NCBI GenBank assembly: GCA_023663915.1
Contig: JAMPGN010000202.1
Span: 1-7,597 of the forward strand
Origin: Eubacterium sp.
Lineage (GTDB): Bacteria; Bacillota_A; Clostridia; Lachnospirales; Lachnospiraceae
Reading direction: 5' to 3'
DNA length: 7,597 nt
Below the pieces are notes generated by a model. That model was given only the letters and a program-made list of their open reading frames with translations. It did not search any database and had not been told where the DNA came from. A program made the position numbers and the translations under genes. This document shows, piece after piece, positions 1-7,232 of this stretch; within the stretch, counting starts at the first letter, position 1; every line of letters starts with the position of its first letter.

Positions 1-22
1 CAACAGAAAGGCGGTAACACAC

Positions 23-859
23 ATGAACCCAGTATATGAGAAATTATTAAAATGTTATGACTGTTACAAATCAAAAATCGACTTTGAACCCAAAGTGGCG
101 GTGGTCCTTGGCTCCGGACTCGGTAACTTTGCTAAGACCGTTGACGTGAAAGCCGAACTTCCATACAGTGAGATCGAAGGGTTTCCGGTATCCACCGTTC
201 CGGGACATGCCGGCAAATTCATTTTTGGTTCTATCAATGAAGTGCCGGTTGTCTTGATGCAGGGGCGCGTACATTACTATGAAGGTTATCCGATCACGGA
301 TGTTGTTCTTCCCACTCGTCTTATGAAAATGATGGGCGCGAAGATCTTATTCTTAACCAATGCGTCCGGTGGAATTAATCCGACATTCCACGCAGGAAGT
401 CTGATGCTGATTCAGGATCATATTTCGATTTTTGCACCGAATCCGCTGATCGGTCCGAATATAGAAGAACTGGGCACGAGATTTCCGGATATGTCCCATG
501 TCTATGACGAGGACTTGCAGGAAGTGATCAAAGAAACGGCGAAGGAGAACGAGATTGAATTGTTTGAGGGTGTTTATGCACAGCTTACCGGTCCTTCTTT
601 TGAATCACCTGCGGAAATTCAGATGCTTCACAAACTCGGCGCGAGTGCAGTCGGAATGAGTACGGTTGTGGAAGCGATTGCGGCAAACCACATGGGTATG
701 AAGATCTGCGGCGTATCCTGTGTCAGCAATTTAGCGGCAGGCATGAATAGTGCGCCTTTGACCCATGAGGAAGTGCAGGAGGCGGCAAATGCGGTAGCGC
801 CTAAATTTGAGAAATTGCTGGTTGAGTCGATTACGAAATTTAAGGCATTTATCGCGTGA
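23..859 (+). CDS. punA: Purine-nucleoside phosphorylase (trimeric, inosine/guanosine type)
   Basis: Cytosolic salvage enzyme that splits purine (deoxy)nucleosides with phosphate into free base and (deoxy)ribose-1-phosphate. The 278 residues match the usual length of the trimeric PNP/MTAP family. Visible motifs: phosphate-binding GSGLG at 30-34, PGHAG with His62, GRVHYYEGY at 81-89, TNASGG at 112-117, and GPSFES at 190-195 with Phe193 and Glu194 (equivalent to human PNP Phe200/Glu201). Met212 lies in VGMSTV. Asn236 matches human Asn243, which favours 6-oxopurines over adenine. His248 in LTHEEV matches human His257, which contacts the ribose 5'-OH and argues against a methylthio-nucleoside phosphorylase. 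The ATG is preceded by GAAAGGCGG at 6-14. It is the first complete gene here; cdd follows after 45 nt, so an operon is likely. The promoter lies outside the window. The family call is very secure; substrate preference is inferred from residue equivalence. Confidence 0.96.
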   Translation: MNPVYEKLLKCYDCYKSKIDFEPKVAVVLGSGLGNFAKTVDVKAELPYSEIEGFPVSTVPGHAGKFIFGSINEVPVVLMQGRVHYYEGYPITDVVLPTRLMKMMGAKILFLTNASGGINPTFHAGSLMLIQDHISIFAPNPLIGPNIEELGTRFPDMSHVYDEDLQEVIKETAKENEIELFEGVYAQLTGPSFESPAEIQMLHKLGASAVGMSTVVEAIAANHMGMKICGVSCVSNLAAGMNSAPLTHEEVQEAANAVAPKFEKLLVESITKFKAFIA

Positions 860-904
860 TACGAATGCAGCTAGGTAGTGAACGCTTAGGAGAGGAATCC
901 TATT

Positions 905-1381
905 ATGATGGAACATACCCACAAAGAAATAACAGACGCGGATCAAACGAATCGGGTGACGAAGAAGACAATACAAGAATTAATTAACGCGGCGGTCGTG
1001 GCGCGCAGAAATTCCTATTCTCCCTATTCCCACTATCAGGTGGGAGCGGCGCTGCTTAGCGGGGACGGGCAGGTCGTTACGGGCTGCAATATCGAAAACG
1101 CCGCATACGGTCCGACTAACTGCGCCGAGCGGACGGTATTCTTTAAGGCGGTCAGTGAGGGAGTACGGGATTTTCGGGCGATTGCAATCGTCGGGAGTCC
1201 GGCGGGGGATGAACTGACGCAGTATGCATATCCCTGCGGCGTGTGCCGCCAAGTAATGCGGGAGTTTTGCGATCCGTCGTCTTTTCAGATCATAGTCGCG
1301 CGCTCACAGGAAGACTATCAGATTATGACATTGAGTGAGCTTTTACCCGAAAGTTTCGGACCGGATAATCTACAATCATAA
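905..1381 (+). CDS. cdd: Cytidine deaminase
   Basis: Zinc enzyme that deaminates cytidine and deoxycytidine to uridine and deoxyuridine in pyrimidine salvage, in the cytosol. The homotetrameric-type signature is complete: SPYSHYQVGAAL at 39-50, the substrate loop NIEN at 62-65, zinc ligand Cys73 and catalytic Glu75 in NCAER, and the second zinc motif PCGVC with Cys111 and Cys114. At 158 residues it is about 20 longer than typical tetrameric Cdd proteins. The excess is a polar N-terminal stretch before the usual first helix. The ATG at 905 is chosen because AGGAGAGG (888-895) sits 9 nt upstream; the next in-frame candidate, GTG at 956, has no Shine-Dalgarno site and Met2 at 908 is slightly further away. 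It lies between PNP and the amidohydrolase, consistent with a nucleoside catabolism and salvage operon. Confidence 0.96.
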   Translation: MMEHTHKEITDADQTNRVTKKTIQELINAAVVARRNSYSPYSHYQVGAALLSGDGQVVTGCNIENAAYGPTNCAERTVFFKAVSEGVRDFRAIAIVGSPAGDELTQYAYPCGVCRQVMREFCDPSSFQIIVARSQEDYQIMTLSELLPESFGPDNLQS

Positions 1382-1451
1382 GAATTGGATTTGTGCAGCA
1401 GGATGAGTGTTTGGCGGCTATGTGGCAGCAACAGAAAGGGTGTTATATAAT

Positions 1452-2756
1452 ATGAATTACAGATTTTATAATGCAAAAATATTAACGATGAAACAACAGG
1501 ATATCTTAGAGGGGGAAGTATGGGTACAAAATGACAGGATCTTGTACGTCGGGGACGGACACGATACAGACTGTGTTTATGGGAAACTTCATCTTGGCAG
1601 TATCATATGGGACAGGGAAATTGACTGTGAAGGCAATCTTTTGATGCCCGGTTTTAAGGACGCACATACCCATTCGGGCATGACGCTTCTTCGTTCCTAT
1701 GCAGACGACCTTCCCTTGCAGGACTGGCTCACAAAACAGGTCTTTCCGATTGAGGCGCGGATGGACGGGGAGATGATCTATCATCTGACAAAACTTGCGA
1801 TTTTAGAGTATCTGACCAGCGGCATCACGGCGATTTTCGATATGTATCTGACACCAGACACGATCGCGCAGGCATGCGTGGATATGGGTATGCGGTGCGT
1901 GCAGGTGAGCGGCATGAGTGGGCAGGAGAATTTTGAGCAGGCGCTTCAGAAGACGGAAGAGAGTTATTTGAAGTACAACCATGACGATCCGCTTCTTAGC
2001 TTTTTTATCGGCTTCCACGCGGAGTATACCTGTTCTAAGGCATTATTGGAAAGTGTAGCAAAACTGGCGCACAAGTACAAAGCTCCGGTATTCACGCACC
2101 TTGCGGAGACGAAGTCGGAGACGGATGGATGCAGGGAACGGTATGGCATGTCGCCGGCGAAATTATTTGATTCGTTGGGAATCTTCGATTATGGTGGCGG
2201 TGGATACCACTGTGTTTATCTGGACGAAGAGGATATGGAGATTTTTGCCAGACGAAACTTAAGCGTGGTGACGAATCCGGGTTCCAACACGAAACTTGCC
2301 AGCGGCATTGCCCCGATATCGGATTATTTGGCTAGGGGAATTAATGTCGCGATCGGCACGGACGGTCCTGCCAGCAACAACTGTCTGGACATGTTCCGGG
2401 AGATGTTTCTGGTGACAGGGCTTGCCAAACTGCGCGAACAGGATGCTTCCGCCGTAGACGCGTGGGAAGTGTTGAAGATGGCGACCGTCAACGGTTCTAA
2501 GGCGATGAATCTGCCGGACACGGACGTGCTTGCCGAGGGAAAGCTGGCAGATATGATCTTGATCGACCTGCATCAGCCGAATATGCAGCCGATCAACAAT
2601 ATCCCGAAGAATCTTGTATACAGCGGCAGCAAGCAGAATGTCAAAATGACGATGATCCACGGCAGGATTTTGTATGAAAACGGGAAATTTGCGGACTCCT
2701 ATGATGTGGAGGCAATTTACAGAAAGGCAAATGAGATCATAGACAGTCTCAGATAG
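1452..2756 (+). CDS. mtaD: MtaD-type amidohydrolase: 5'-methylthioadenosine / S-adenosylhomocysteine / adenosine deaminase
   Basis: Metal-dependent amidohydrolase that probably converts an adenine nucleoside (methylthioadenosine, SAH or adenosine) to the inosine form plus ammonia. Numbered from ATG 1452 (434 residues, normal for the family): metal ligands His72 and His74 in DAHTHSG, the family-typical MTLLRSYADDLPL at 77-89, His189 in FHAEY, metal ligand His216 and Glu219 in THLAET, His253 in YHCVYL, and metal ligand Asp304 in GTDGPASNN. A C-terminal strand segment (ADMILID) completes the composite domain. ATG 1452 is preferred because AAAGGGTG (1435-1442) lies 9 nt before it; an upstream in-frame GTG at 1407 would add 15 residues but lacks a good ribosome site. 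It follows cdd by 70 nt. Related TRZ/ATZ-like amidohydrolases include guanine and chlorohydrolase-type enzymes, so the family is certain but the exact substrate is inferred from motifs and neighbours. Confidence 0.9.
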   Translation: MNYRFYNAKILTMKQQDILEGEVWVQNDRILYVGDGHDTDCVYGKLHLGSIIWDREIDCEGNLLMPGFKDAHTHSGMTLLRSYADDLPLQDWLTKQVFPIEARMDGEMIYHLTKLAILEYLTSGITAIFDMYLTPDTIAQACVDMGMRCVQVSGMSGQENFEQALQKTEESYLKYNHDDPLLSFFIGFHAEYTCSKALLESVAKLAHKYKAPVFTHLAETKSETDGCRERYGMSPAKLFDSLGIFDYGGGGYHCVYLDEEDMEIFARRNLSVVTNPGSNTKLASGIAPISDYLARGINVAIGTDGPASNNCLDMFREMFLVTGLAKLREQDASAVDAWEVLKMATVNGSKAMNLPDTDVLAEGKLADMILIDLHQPNMQPINNIPKNLVYSGSKQNVKMTMIHGRILYENGKFADSYDVEAIYRKANEIIDSLR

Positions 2757-2758
2757 CG

Positions 2759-4450
2759 ATGGAATATATAATATTGGCGGGCGCGATCTTTTTGCTGATC
2801 GCGCTCCTTATGGGCATAGATTATTTCAACAGCCGGAAGTTTCGCAGACAAACTCTGGAAAAACTTTATCAAAGCTATGGGGAAGTTTCCGGGCGGGATT
2901 ATAAAGCGGGGGAGATCGAGCATATTCAGCAATATTGTCTCCGGCATGTAAAGGATGGGCAGATCGATGACATTACATGGAATGATCTGAATATGGATGA
3001 CATCTACCGGAAGATCAATACGGCGGGCAGTTCGGCGGGGGATGAATATTTATATTACCGTTTGCGGACGCCTATTTATGAGCGGGACGAGATGGAAAAG
3101 TGGGAATCCCAGATCCGCTTTTTTATGGAGCATGAGCCGGAACGCCGGGAGGTGCAGAGCCAGTTTTTCCGTCTGGGAAGGACGGGACGGTACTCGCTGC
3201 ATGAATATATAGAGAATCTGGATATTTTGGGGGAGCGCAACAATCTCAAATATATTCTGGGCGATGCAATGATTCTTATTTGCATCGGGATCATGTTTGT
3301 ATCGCTTCCGTTCGGTACGATCGCATTGTTAGCCGTTGTGTGCCACAACATCATTGGGTATTTTAAGGAATATAAACAGGTTGAACCGTACATCACCAGT
3401 TTCCGCTATATCAACAGAATGCTTGATGCGGCGGATAAGCTCGGAAAGAAACCGATGTCGGGCATTCTGGATGAGCAGGAGCGTTTGCGCGGGTGTTATC
3501 AGAGCATGAAAGGGTTTCTGCGCAACGCTTATCTGATTGTCTATGTGGAAAAAGGAAACGGCGATCCGCTCAGTCTCATATTCGATTATCTAAGGATGAT
3601 TTTTTATCTGGATCTGATTCAGTTTAACAATGCACTCCGCGCGGTGCGCGGGCACATTGCAGAGATTGATGAGATGGTGACGCTGATTGGGCAGATCGAG
3701 GCTGCAGTGATGGTCGGCTCCTACCGGAATAGCCTTTCGGAAGGATGCTGCGTTCCGACAATTTGTTTTGAACAGAATGCAGACAGGCATATAACGATGG
3801 AGCAGGCGTATCATCCCTTGCTGAATCAGCCTGTGAAAAATTCCATATCGACATCAGACAGCGTGCTTTTGACGGGTTCTAACGCTTCGGGAAAGTCTAC
3901 GTTCTTGCGCGCGACTGCTTTAAATGCCCTTCTTGCACAGACAATCCATACCTGTCTTGCGGCATCGTATGAGGCTCCGCCATTCCATATTTTTTCCTCG
4001 ATGGCGCTCAAGGATGATCTACTCGGCGGGCAGAGTTATTATATGGTAGAAATCAAATCGATTAAGCGGATACTCGATCAGGTGCACAGAGCCGAAGGAG
4101 AGCAAAGCTATGTGCTTTGCTTTGTGGACGAGGTATTGCGGGGCACGAATACCGTGGAGCGGATCGCTGCATCTACACAGATCATGAAAGTGCTCGCCTC
4201 AAAGCATTCCTTGTGTTTTGCGGCGACCCATGATGTGGAATTGACGAAGTTGTTAGAAAAGGAATACGACAATTATCATTTTGAAGAACGCATCGAGGAA
4301 GACGATATTTTCTTTCCATATAAACTGATGCACGGACCGGCTACGACCAGAAATGCGATAGCTCTTCTTAAGATGCTCGGATATGACGATCATATTATTG
4401 AGGATGCGGAAGAACTAGCGGAGAAATTTCTCATAAGCGGTAGTTGGTGA
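2759..4450 (+). CDS. Membrane-anchored MutS-like ATPase (MutS core and ATPase domains only)
   Basis: ATPase of the MutS superfamily whose cellular role is not established. At 563 residues it is much shorter than MutS1 (about 850-880) or MutS2 (about 780-790) and has no mismatch-binding N-terminal domain and no C-terminal Smr nuclease domain. Instead it has a hydrophobic helix at about 3-20 and a hydrophobic hairpin at about 165-202, so it is probably an inner-membrane protein with its ATPase in the cytosol. A core-like segment (INTAGSSAGDEYLYYRLRTP, 86-105) resembles the MutS core entry. ATPase motifs: Walker A GSNASGKST at 373-381, Walker B with Asp457-Glu458 followed by RGTNT, and the switch His491 in AATHD. 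The start lies 2 nt after the mtaD stop without a clear Shine-Dalgarno site, so translational coupling is likely. Automated annotation as a mismatch repair protein would probably overstate what is known. Confidence 0.9.
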   Translation: MEYIILAGAIFLLIALLMGIDYFNSRKFRRQTLEKLYQSYGEVSGRDYKAGEIEHIQQYCLRHVKDGQIDDITWNDLNMDDIYRKINTAGSSAGDEYLYYRLRTPIYERDEMEKWESQIRFFMEHEPERREVQSQFFRLGRTGRYSLHEYIENLDILGERNNLKYILGDAMILICIGIMFVSLPFGTIALLAVVCHNIIGYFKEYKQVEPYITSFRYINRMLDAADKLGKKPMSGILDEQERLRGCYQSMKGFLRNAYLIVYVEKGNGDPLSLIFDYLRMIFYLDLIQFNNALRAVRGHIAEIDEMVTLIGQIEAAVMVGSYRNSLSEGCCVPTICFEQNADRHITMEQAYHPLLNQPVKNSISTSDSVLLTGSNASGKSTFLRATALNALLAQTIHTCLAASYEAPPFHIFSSMALKDDLLGGQSYYMVEIKSIKRILDQVHRAEGEQSYVLCFVDEVLRGTNTVERIAASTQIMKVLASKHSLCFAATHDVELTKLLEKEYDNYHFEERIEEDDIFFPYKLMHGPATTRNAIALLKMLGYDDHIIEDAEELAEKFLISGSW

Positions 4451-4551
4451 GAAAGGTCATTTCTGGCAGCGAATGTGTCAGGCATATTACAGGAATGTCA
4501 GAATGGAGCAATCGAAATGAGTGGCGACAATTACTATGAAAGGCAGATGTT

Positions 4552-5022
4552 ATGAAAGTAACGATTTATACAGATGGCTCAGCCAGAGGAAATCCGGAGG
4601 GACCGGGCGGTTACGGTACGGTGCTGCAATATATTGACTCAAAAGGAACGTTGCACGAGCGGGAGTACTCAGCGGGATATAAGAAGACGACCAATAACCG
4701 AATGGAACTGATGGCGGCAATCGTGGGGTTGGAAGCCTTGACAAAACCGTGCGAGGTTCTTCTGGTTTCCGATTCTAAATACCTGACGGATGCTTTTAAT
4801 CAACACTGGATAGAAGGATGGCTTAGGAAAAATTGGAAGACTGCAGGCAATCAACCAGTCAAGAATATTGATCTGTGGAAAAGGCTTTTGAAGGCGAAAG
4901 AATCGCATCGGGTGACATTCCAGTGGGTAAAAGGACACGACGGTCATCCGGAAAATGAGCGTTGTGATAAATTGGCAACTACTGCAGCGGATGGCACAGA
5001 CTTACTTGACGATACCTTCTGA
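4552..5022 (+). CDS. rnhA: Ribonuclease HI
   Basis: Cytosolic endonuclease that cleaves the RNA strand of RNA-DNA hybrids (R-loops, primers). The 156 residues match bacterial RNase HI (about 155). All catalytic residues are visible: Asp8 in [10 protein letters not shown], Glu52 in NRMELMAA, Asp74 in SDSKY, His129 in VKGHDGH and Asp139 in NERCDKLA, equivalent to E. coli D10, E48, D70, H124 and D134. The basic, Trp-rich handle region ([13 protein letters not shown], about 87-99) is also present, as in the E. coli type. The ATG has GAAAGG at 4538-4543, 8 nt upstream. It lies 101 nt after the MutS-like gene, a gap with no recognisable terminator, so it may be read through from the salvage operon or have its own promoter. 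Identification is secure. Confidence 0.97.
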   Translation: MKVTIYTDGSARGNPEGPGGYGTVLQYIDSKGTLHEREYSAGYKKTTNNRMELMAAIVGLEALTKPCEVLLVSDSKYLTDAFNQHWIEGWLRKNWKTAGNQPVKNIDLWKRLLKAKESHRVTFQWVKGHDGHPENERCDKLATTAADGTDLLDDTF

Positions 5023-5080
5023 TTGGTGGTATCATAGTCTTAGTTTCAATACGATATTATAAAAAAGGGGAAGAGGAAAG

Positions 5081-5266
5081 ATGGCAAATTTAATTTTATT
5101 TGTGAATGCATTTTTATCTTACTTGTTAATTTTTGTGTTGATCGTGGCACTGGTGATTGTGGCTTGTATCATCGGTGTAAAATGGCGGAAGAGCAAAGAC
5201 GCTAAGGCTGCCTTAAATGCCGGAGAAGAGCAGGCAGGGACGGTCAGCGGGAATCCGACGGTATAG
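5081..5266 (+). CDS. Small single-span membrane protein of unknown function
   Basis: A 61-residue protein with a long hydrophobic segment (about residues 4-33, Ile/Val/Leu/Phe-rich), followed by a basic stop-transfer patch (KWRKSKDAK, 34-42) and a short Ala/Gly/Glu-rich tail. This predicts one transmembrane helix with the C-terminus in the cytosol. It is supported as a real gene by a purine-rich leader with two Shine-Dalgarno candidates (AAGGGG 5065-5070, spacing 10; AAGAGG 5071-5076, spacing 4), by its membrane-protein composition, and by a likely terminator downstream. I do not recognise a function. From memory, and not checkable here, small Lachnospiraceae proteins of this look have sometimes carried the database name 'vanadium nitrogenase'; nothing in the sequence (no cofactor ligands, far too short) supports that. 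It is 58 nt after rnhA, so co-transcription is possible. Confidence 0.75.
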   Translation: MANLILFVNAFLSYLLIFVLIVALVIVACIIGVKWRKSKDAKAALNAGEEQAGTVSGNPTV

Positions 5267-5323
5267 ATATGGCGGTATAGGGTTACGACAGTAGCAGCAT
5301 TTGTATGATATGCGGAAGGATTG

Positions 5324-5352
5324 AGGGGTGTTCCCGTGCGGAGCGCCCTTTT
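5324..5352 (+). terminator. Probable intrinsic terminator
   Basis: The left arm GGGTGTTCC (5326-5334) pairs with GGAGCGCCC (5340-5348) over 9 bp, including two G-U pairs, with a 5-nt loop. Bases 5324-5325 can add two more pairs with the T-tract. Four T residues (5349-5352) follow directly. It lies 57 nt after the small membrane protein stop, so it would end the transcript containing rnhA and that gene and separate it from the HAD/WYL unit. The G-U pairs form only in plus-strand RNA, which supports the orientation. The T-tract is short, so termination may be partial. Confidence 0.62.
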
Positions 5353-5357
5353 ATGGT

Positions 5358-5370
5358 TAGCGGAACGCTA
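5358..5370. promoter_or_regulatory. Short perfect dyad upstream of the HAD-WYL unit (possible operator)
   Basis: TAGCG (5358-5362) and CGCTA (5366-5370) form a perfect inverted repeat around a 3-nt centre. It sits just after the terminator and about 90 nt before the HAD gene start, where the promoter of the HAD-WYL transcript must lie. An operator for the co-encoded WYL regulator is one reading. The dyad is short and could be chance, or a small second hairpin. Confidence 0.25.
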
Positions 5371-5462
5371 GGCATTGATAACAGGATATCGCTGGATAGA
5401 TCAACGAAATGGTAATCACATGACATTGCTGTACCTATTTCGGAAACAGGAGCACATACATT

Positions 5463-6167
5463 ATGGGGAAATATAAAACAATACTGTGGGATCTCGACCA
5501 GACACTCCTGAATTTTGACCTCTCGATGGATCATGCAATACGGGTGACGTTTCGACGCTTTCAAATTCCGATTGACGATGAGATGGTAGCGCAGTATGAT
5601 GCCATCAACAGAAGTTTCTGGAACAGGTTTGAGCTGGGCGAAATCGATAAAGAAGAGGTAAAAACGGGTAGATTCCGTGTACTGTTTGAGGAGCTTGGAA
5701 TCCATCATGTCACGCCCAACGAAGTGGCGGAAATCTATCAAGAAGAACTAGGGAGCGTTTTTTTCTATATAGAAGGTGCAAAAGAACTAGTTAAGCAACT
5801 GCGGCAGATGGGCTATCGGCAGTATGTAGTGACCAATGGGGTCAATTCGACGCAGTCAAACAAAATGAAACTGTCGGGCTTAGATCAGATCGTGGATGGT
5901 GTATTTGTATCGGAACGGATAGGATATCCGAAACCCATGAGAGAGTATTTTGATGCCTGTTTCGCCGCACTGCCGGATGTAAGAAAAGAAGAGTGTATTC
6001 TGGTCGGAGACTCCCTAACTAGCGACATGCGTGGGGCGAACAATGCAGGGATTGCCGCCTGTTGGTTTAATCCCGATGGGAAGAAGAAAGAGATCGACGT
6101 AACGATCGACTATGAGATACGCCGTCTTGATGAGCTTTTGTCAATTCTGCAGAGGGAGGATATGTAA
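5463..6167 (+). CDS. yjjG: YjjG/YfnB-type HAD pyrimidine 5'-nucleotidase
   Basis: Cytosolic haloacid-dehalogenase phosphatase of the YjjG/YfnB type. Known members hydrolyse pyrimidine nucleoside monophosphates, including non-canonical ones, and so help clear modified nucleotides. The 234 residues fit the family. Motif I is DLDQTL with nucleophile Asp10 and acid/base Asp12. Motif II is VVTNG with Thr124. Motif III is GYPKP with Lys157. Motif IV is GDSLTSDM with Asp183 and Asp188. A helical C1-type cap lies between motifs I and II (about 17-90). AGGAG at 5448-5452 precedes the ATG by 10 nt. The stop TAA shares its last base with the start codon of the WYL regulator, so the two are almost certainly co-translated. 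Substrate range cannot be read from sequence; other small phosphomonoesters are possible. Confidence 0.92.
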   Translation: MGKYKTILWDLDQTLLNFDLSMDHAIRVTFRRFQIPIDDEMVAQYDAINRSFWNRFELGEIDKEEVKTGRFRVLFEELGIHHVTPNEVAEIYQEELGSVFFYIEGAKELVKQLRQMGYRQYVVTNGVNSTQSNKMKLSGLDQIVDGVFVSERIGYPKPMREYFDACFAALPDVRKEECILVGDSLTSDMRGANNAGIAACWFNPDGKKKEIDVTIDYEIRRLDELLSILQREDM

Positions 6168-7168
6168 TGCCGAAATCTTCCAACCAAAAAATGAAACTGT
6201 TGTATCTGCTTAAGATTCTCACGGAGCAGTCTGACGAAGAGCACTGCTTAAGCGCGCAGGCTTTGATTGATGCGCTTGCCACATATGATATCAAGGCGGA
6301 ACGGAAAAGTATCTATGATGATATTGCGCAGCTCATCGATTTCGGGTATGATATTGTACTGGTGAAGGCAAAAACTGGCGGTGGGTATTATCTGACAGGT
6401 AGGGAGTTTGAGCTGGCGGAATTAAAACTTCTCGTGGAGACCGTGCAGGCTTCCAGGTTTTTGACGGTCAAGAAGTCACGGGAGCTGATTGCCAAGATTG
6501 AGAAGTTGGCATCCAAGTCAGAGGCAGGGCAGTTACAGCGACAAGTGTATGTGGCAAATCGTGTCAAGACCGCCAATGAGAGCATTTATTACATAGTGGA
6601 CGATATTCACCGCGCCATCCAGAACAACGAGCAGATTTCCTTTCAGTATCTTGAATGGAATCTACAGAAAGAACTTGTCCCACGCAAGGATGGCAAAATC
6701 TATCGTGTCAGCCCGTGGGCGTTGACTTGTAAGGACGAAAATTATTATCTGATTGCGCATGAGGGCGAGAGCGATACGATCAAACATTTCCGCGTGGACA
6801 AAATGGGGCATATCCACGTGTTGGCAGGCACTTCGCGGGAAGGCGCAGAATTATTTGAGCGGTTTGACATTGCATCCTATGCGAATAAGACGTTCGGAAT
6901 GTTTGGCGGCAGGGAGGAGATCGTCACGCTGGAATTTGAGAATCGTTTTATTGGCGTTGTCATGGATCGGTTTGGCAAGGAAGTTCCTATCCGCAGAAGA
7001 GACGAAGAACACTTTTCCGTCAGGGTTCAAGTGGCGGTCAGTGGACAGTTCTACGGCTGGCTGACAGGACTCGGACAAGGCGCCAGAATTACTGCACCGG
7101 AAGATATTGTTAAGGACTATGTCACATATTTAAAAAGAGTAGAGGGGCAATATGCGCGAAAGCAATGA
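6167..7168 (+). CDS. WYL-domain transcriptional regulator with winged HTH
   Basis: Cytosolic DNA-binding regulator of the HTH-WYL-WCX architecture; 333 residues is normal. The N-terminus (about 7-77) is a DeoR/HTH_11-like winged helix-turn-helix, with the recognition region near ERKSIYDDIAQL (45-56) and the wing near KTGGGYYLTG (69-78). A helical linker follows (about 80-120). The WYL domain spans about 140-215, with RVSPWAL (180-186), the signature triad present as Tyr-Tyr-Leu (193-195), and HFRVDKM (207-213) carrying the conserved Arg209. A WCX-type C-terminal domain (about 250-325) follows. WYL domains are thought to sense nucleotides or nucleic acids, with effects that can be activating or repressing. 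GAGGGAGG (6152-6159) lies 7 nt upstream of the ATG, inside the HAD gene; the start overlaps the HAD stop by 1 nt. Targets are unknown; its own operon is a natural candidate. Confidence 0.93.
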   Translation: MPKSSNQKMKLLYLLKILTEQSDEEHCLSAQALIDALATYDIKAERKSIYDDIAQLIDFGYDIVLVKAKTGGGYYLTGREFELAELKLLVETVQASRFLTVKKSRELIAKIEKLASKSEAGQLQRQVYVANRVKTANESIYYIVDDIHRAIQNNEQISFQYLEWNLQKELVPRKDGKIYRVSPWALTCKDENYYLIAHEGESDTIKHFRVDKMGHIHVLAGTSREGAELFERFDIASYANKTFGMFGGREEIVTLEFENRFIGVVMDRFGKEVPIRRRDEEHFSVRVQVAVSGQFYGWLTGLGQGARITAPEDIVKDYVTYLKRVEGQYARKQ

Positions 7169-7175
7169 GCAGTGC

Positions 7176-7232
7176 CATCCGATAAGCAGGCAAATCGACT
7201 GCTTGCAGGCGAATTTGACTGATTGTCGGATG
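7176..7232. repeat. Inverted repeat linking the WYL gene end to the first repeat unit
   Basis: CATCCGATAA (7176-7185) pairs with TTGTCGGATG (7223-7232) over 10 bp with one G-U pair (in plus-strand RNA). The second repeat unit carries the perfectly complementary version TTATCGGATG (7398-7407) but lacks a left arm nearby. The interior contains a smaller dyad, AAGCAG (7184-7189) with CTGCTT (7199-7204), and two near-direct repeats, GCAGGCAAATCGACTG (7186-7201) and GCAGGCGAATTTGACTG (7205-7221). The first looks like a truncated or decayed start of another repeat copy. It begins 7 nt after the WYL stop and has no T-tract, so it is not a standard terminator. Confidence 0.6.

Noticed and set aside
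1429..1439. CAACAGAAAGG identical to window positions 1-11, both just before start codons
   Set aside because: The shared 11 nt is centred on a purine-rich ribosome site, where such matches are expected; no longer similarity extends from it.
1407..1451. Upstream GTG start for the amidohydrolase
   Set aside because: It adds 15 residues not expected for the family and lacks a ribosome site; ATG 1452 has AAAGGGTG at good spacing.
4495..4539. 14-codon frame just before rnhA as a leader peptide
   Set aside because: No ribosome site and no attenuator-like hairpins or informative codon run; likely chance.
5011..5033. Hairpin GATACC/GGTATC at the end of rnhA as a terminator
   Set aside because: Only 6 bp with an 11-nt loop, overlapping the coding end, and no T-tract follows.
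5375..5402. TTGATA with a weak -10 (TAGATC) as the HAD promoter
   Set aside because: The -10 matches the consensus at only three positions with 16-nt spacing; too weak to call.
5283..5741. 152-residue minus-strand frame antisense to the HAD gene
   Set aside because: It overlaps a well-supported gene and the terminator region, and its protein shows no recognisable motifs.
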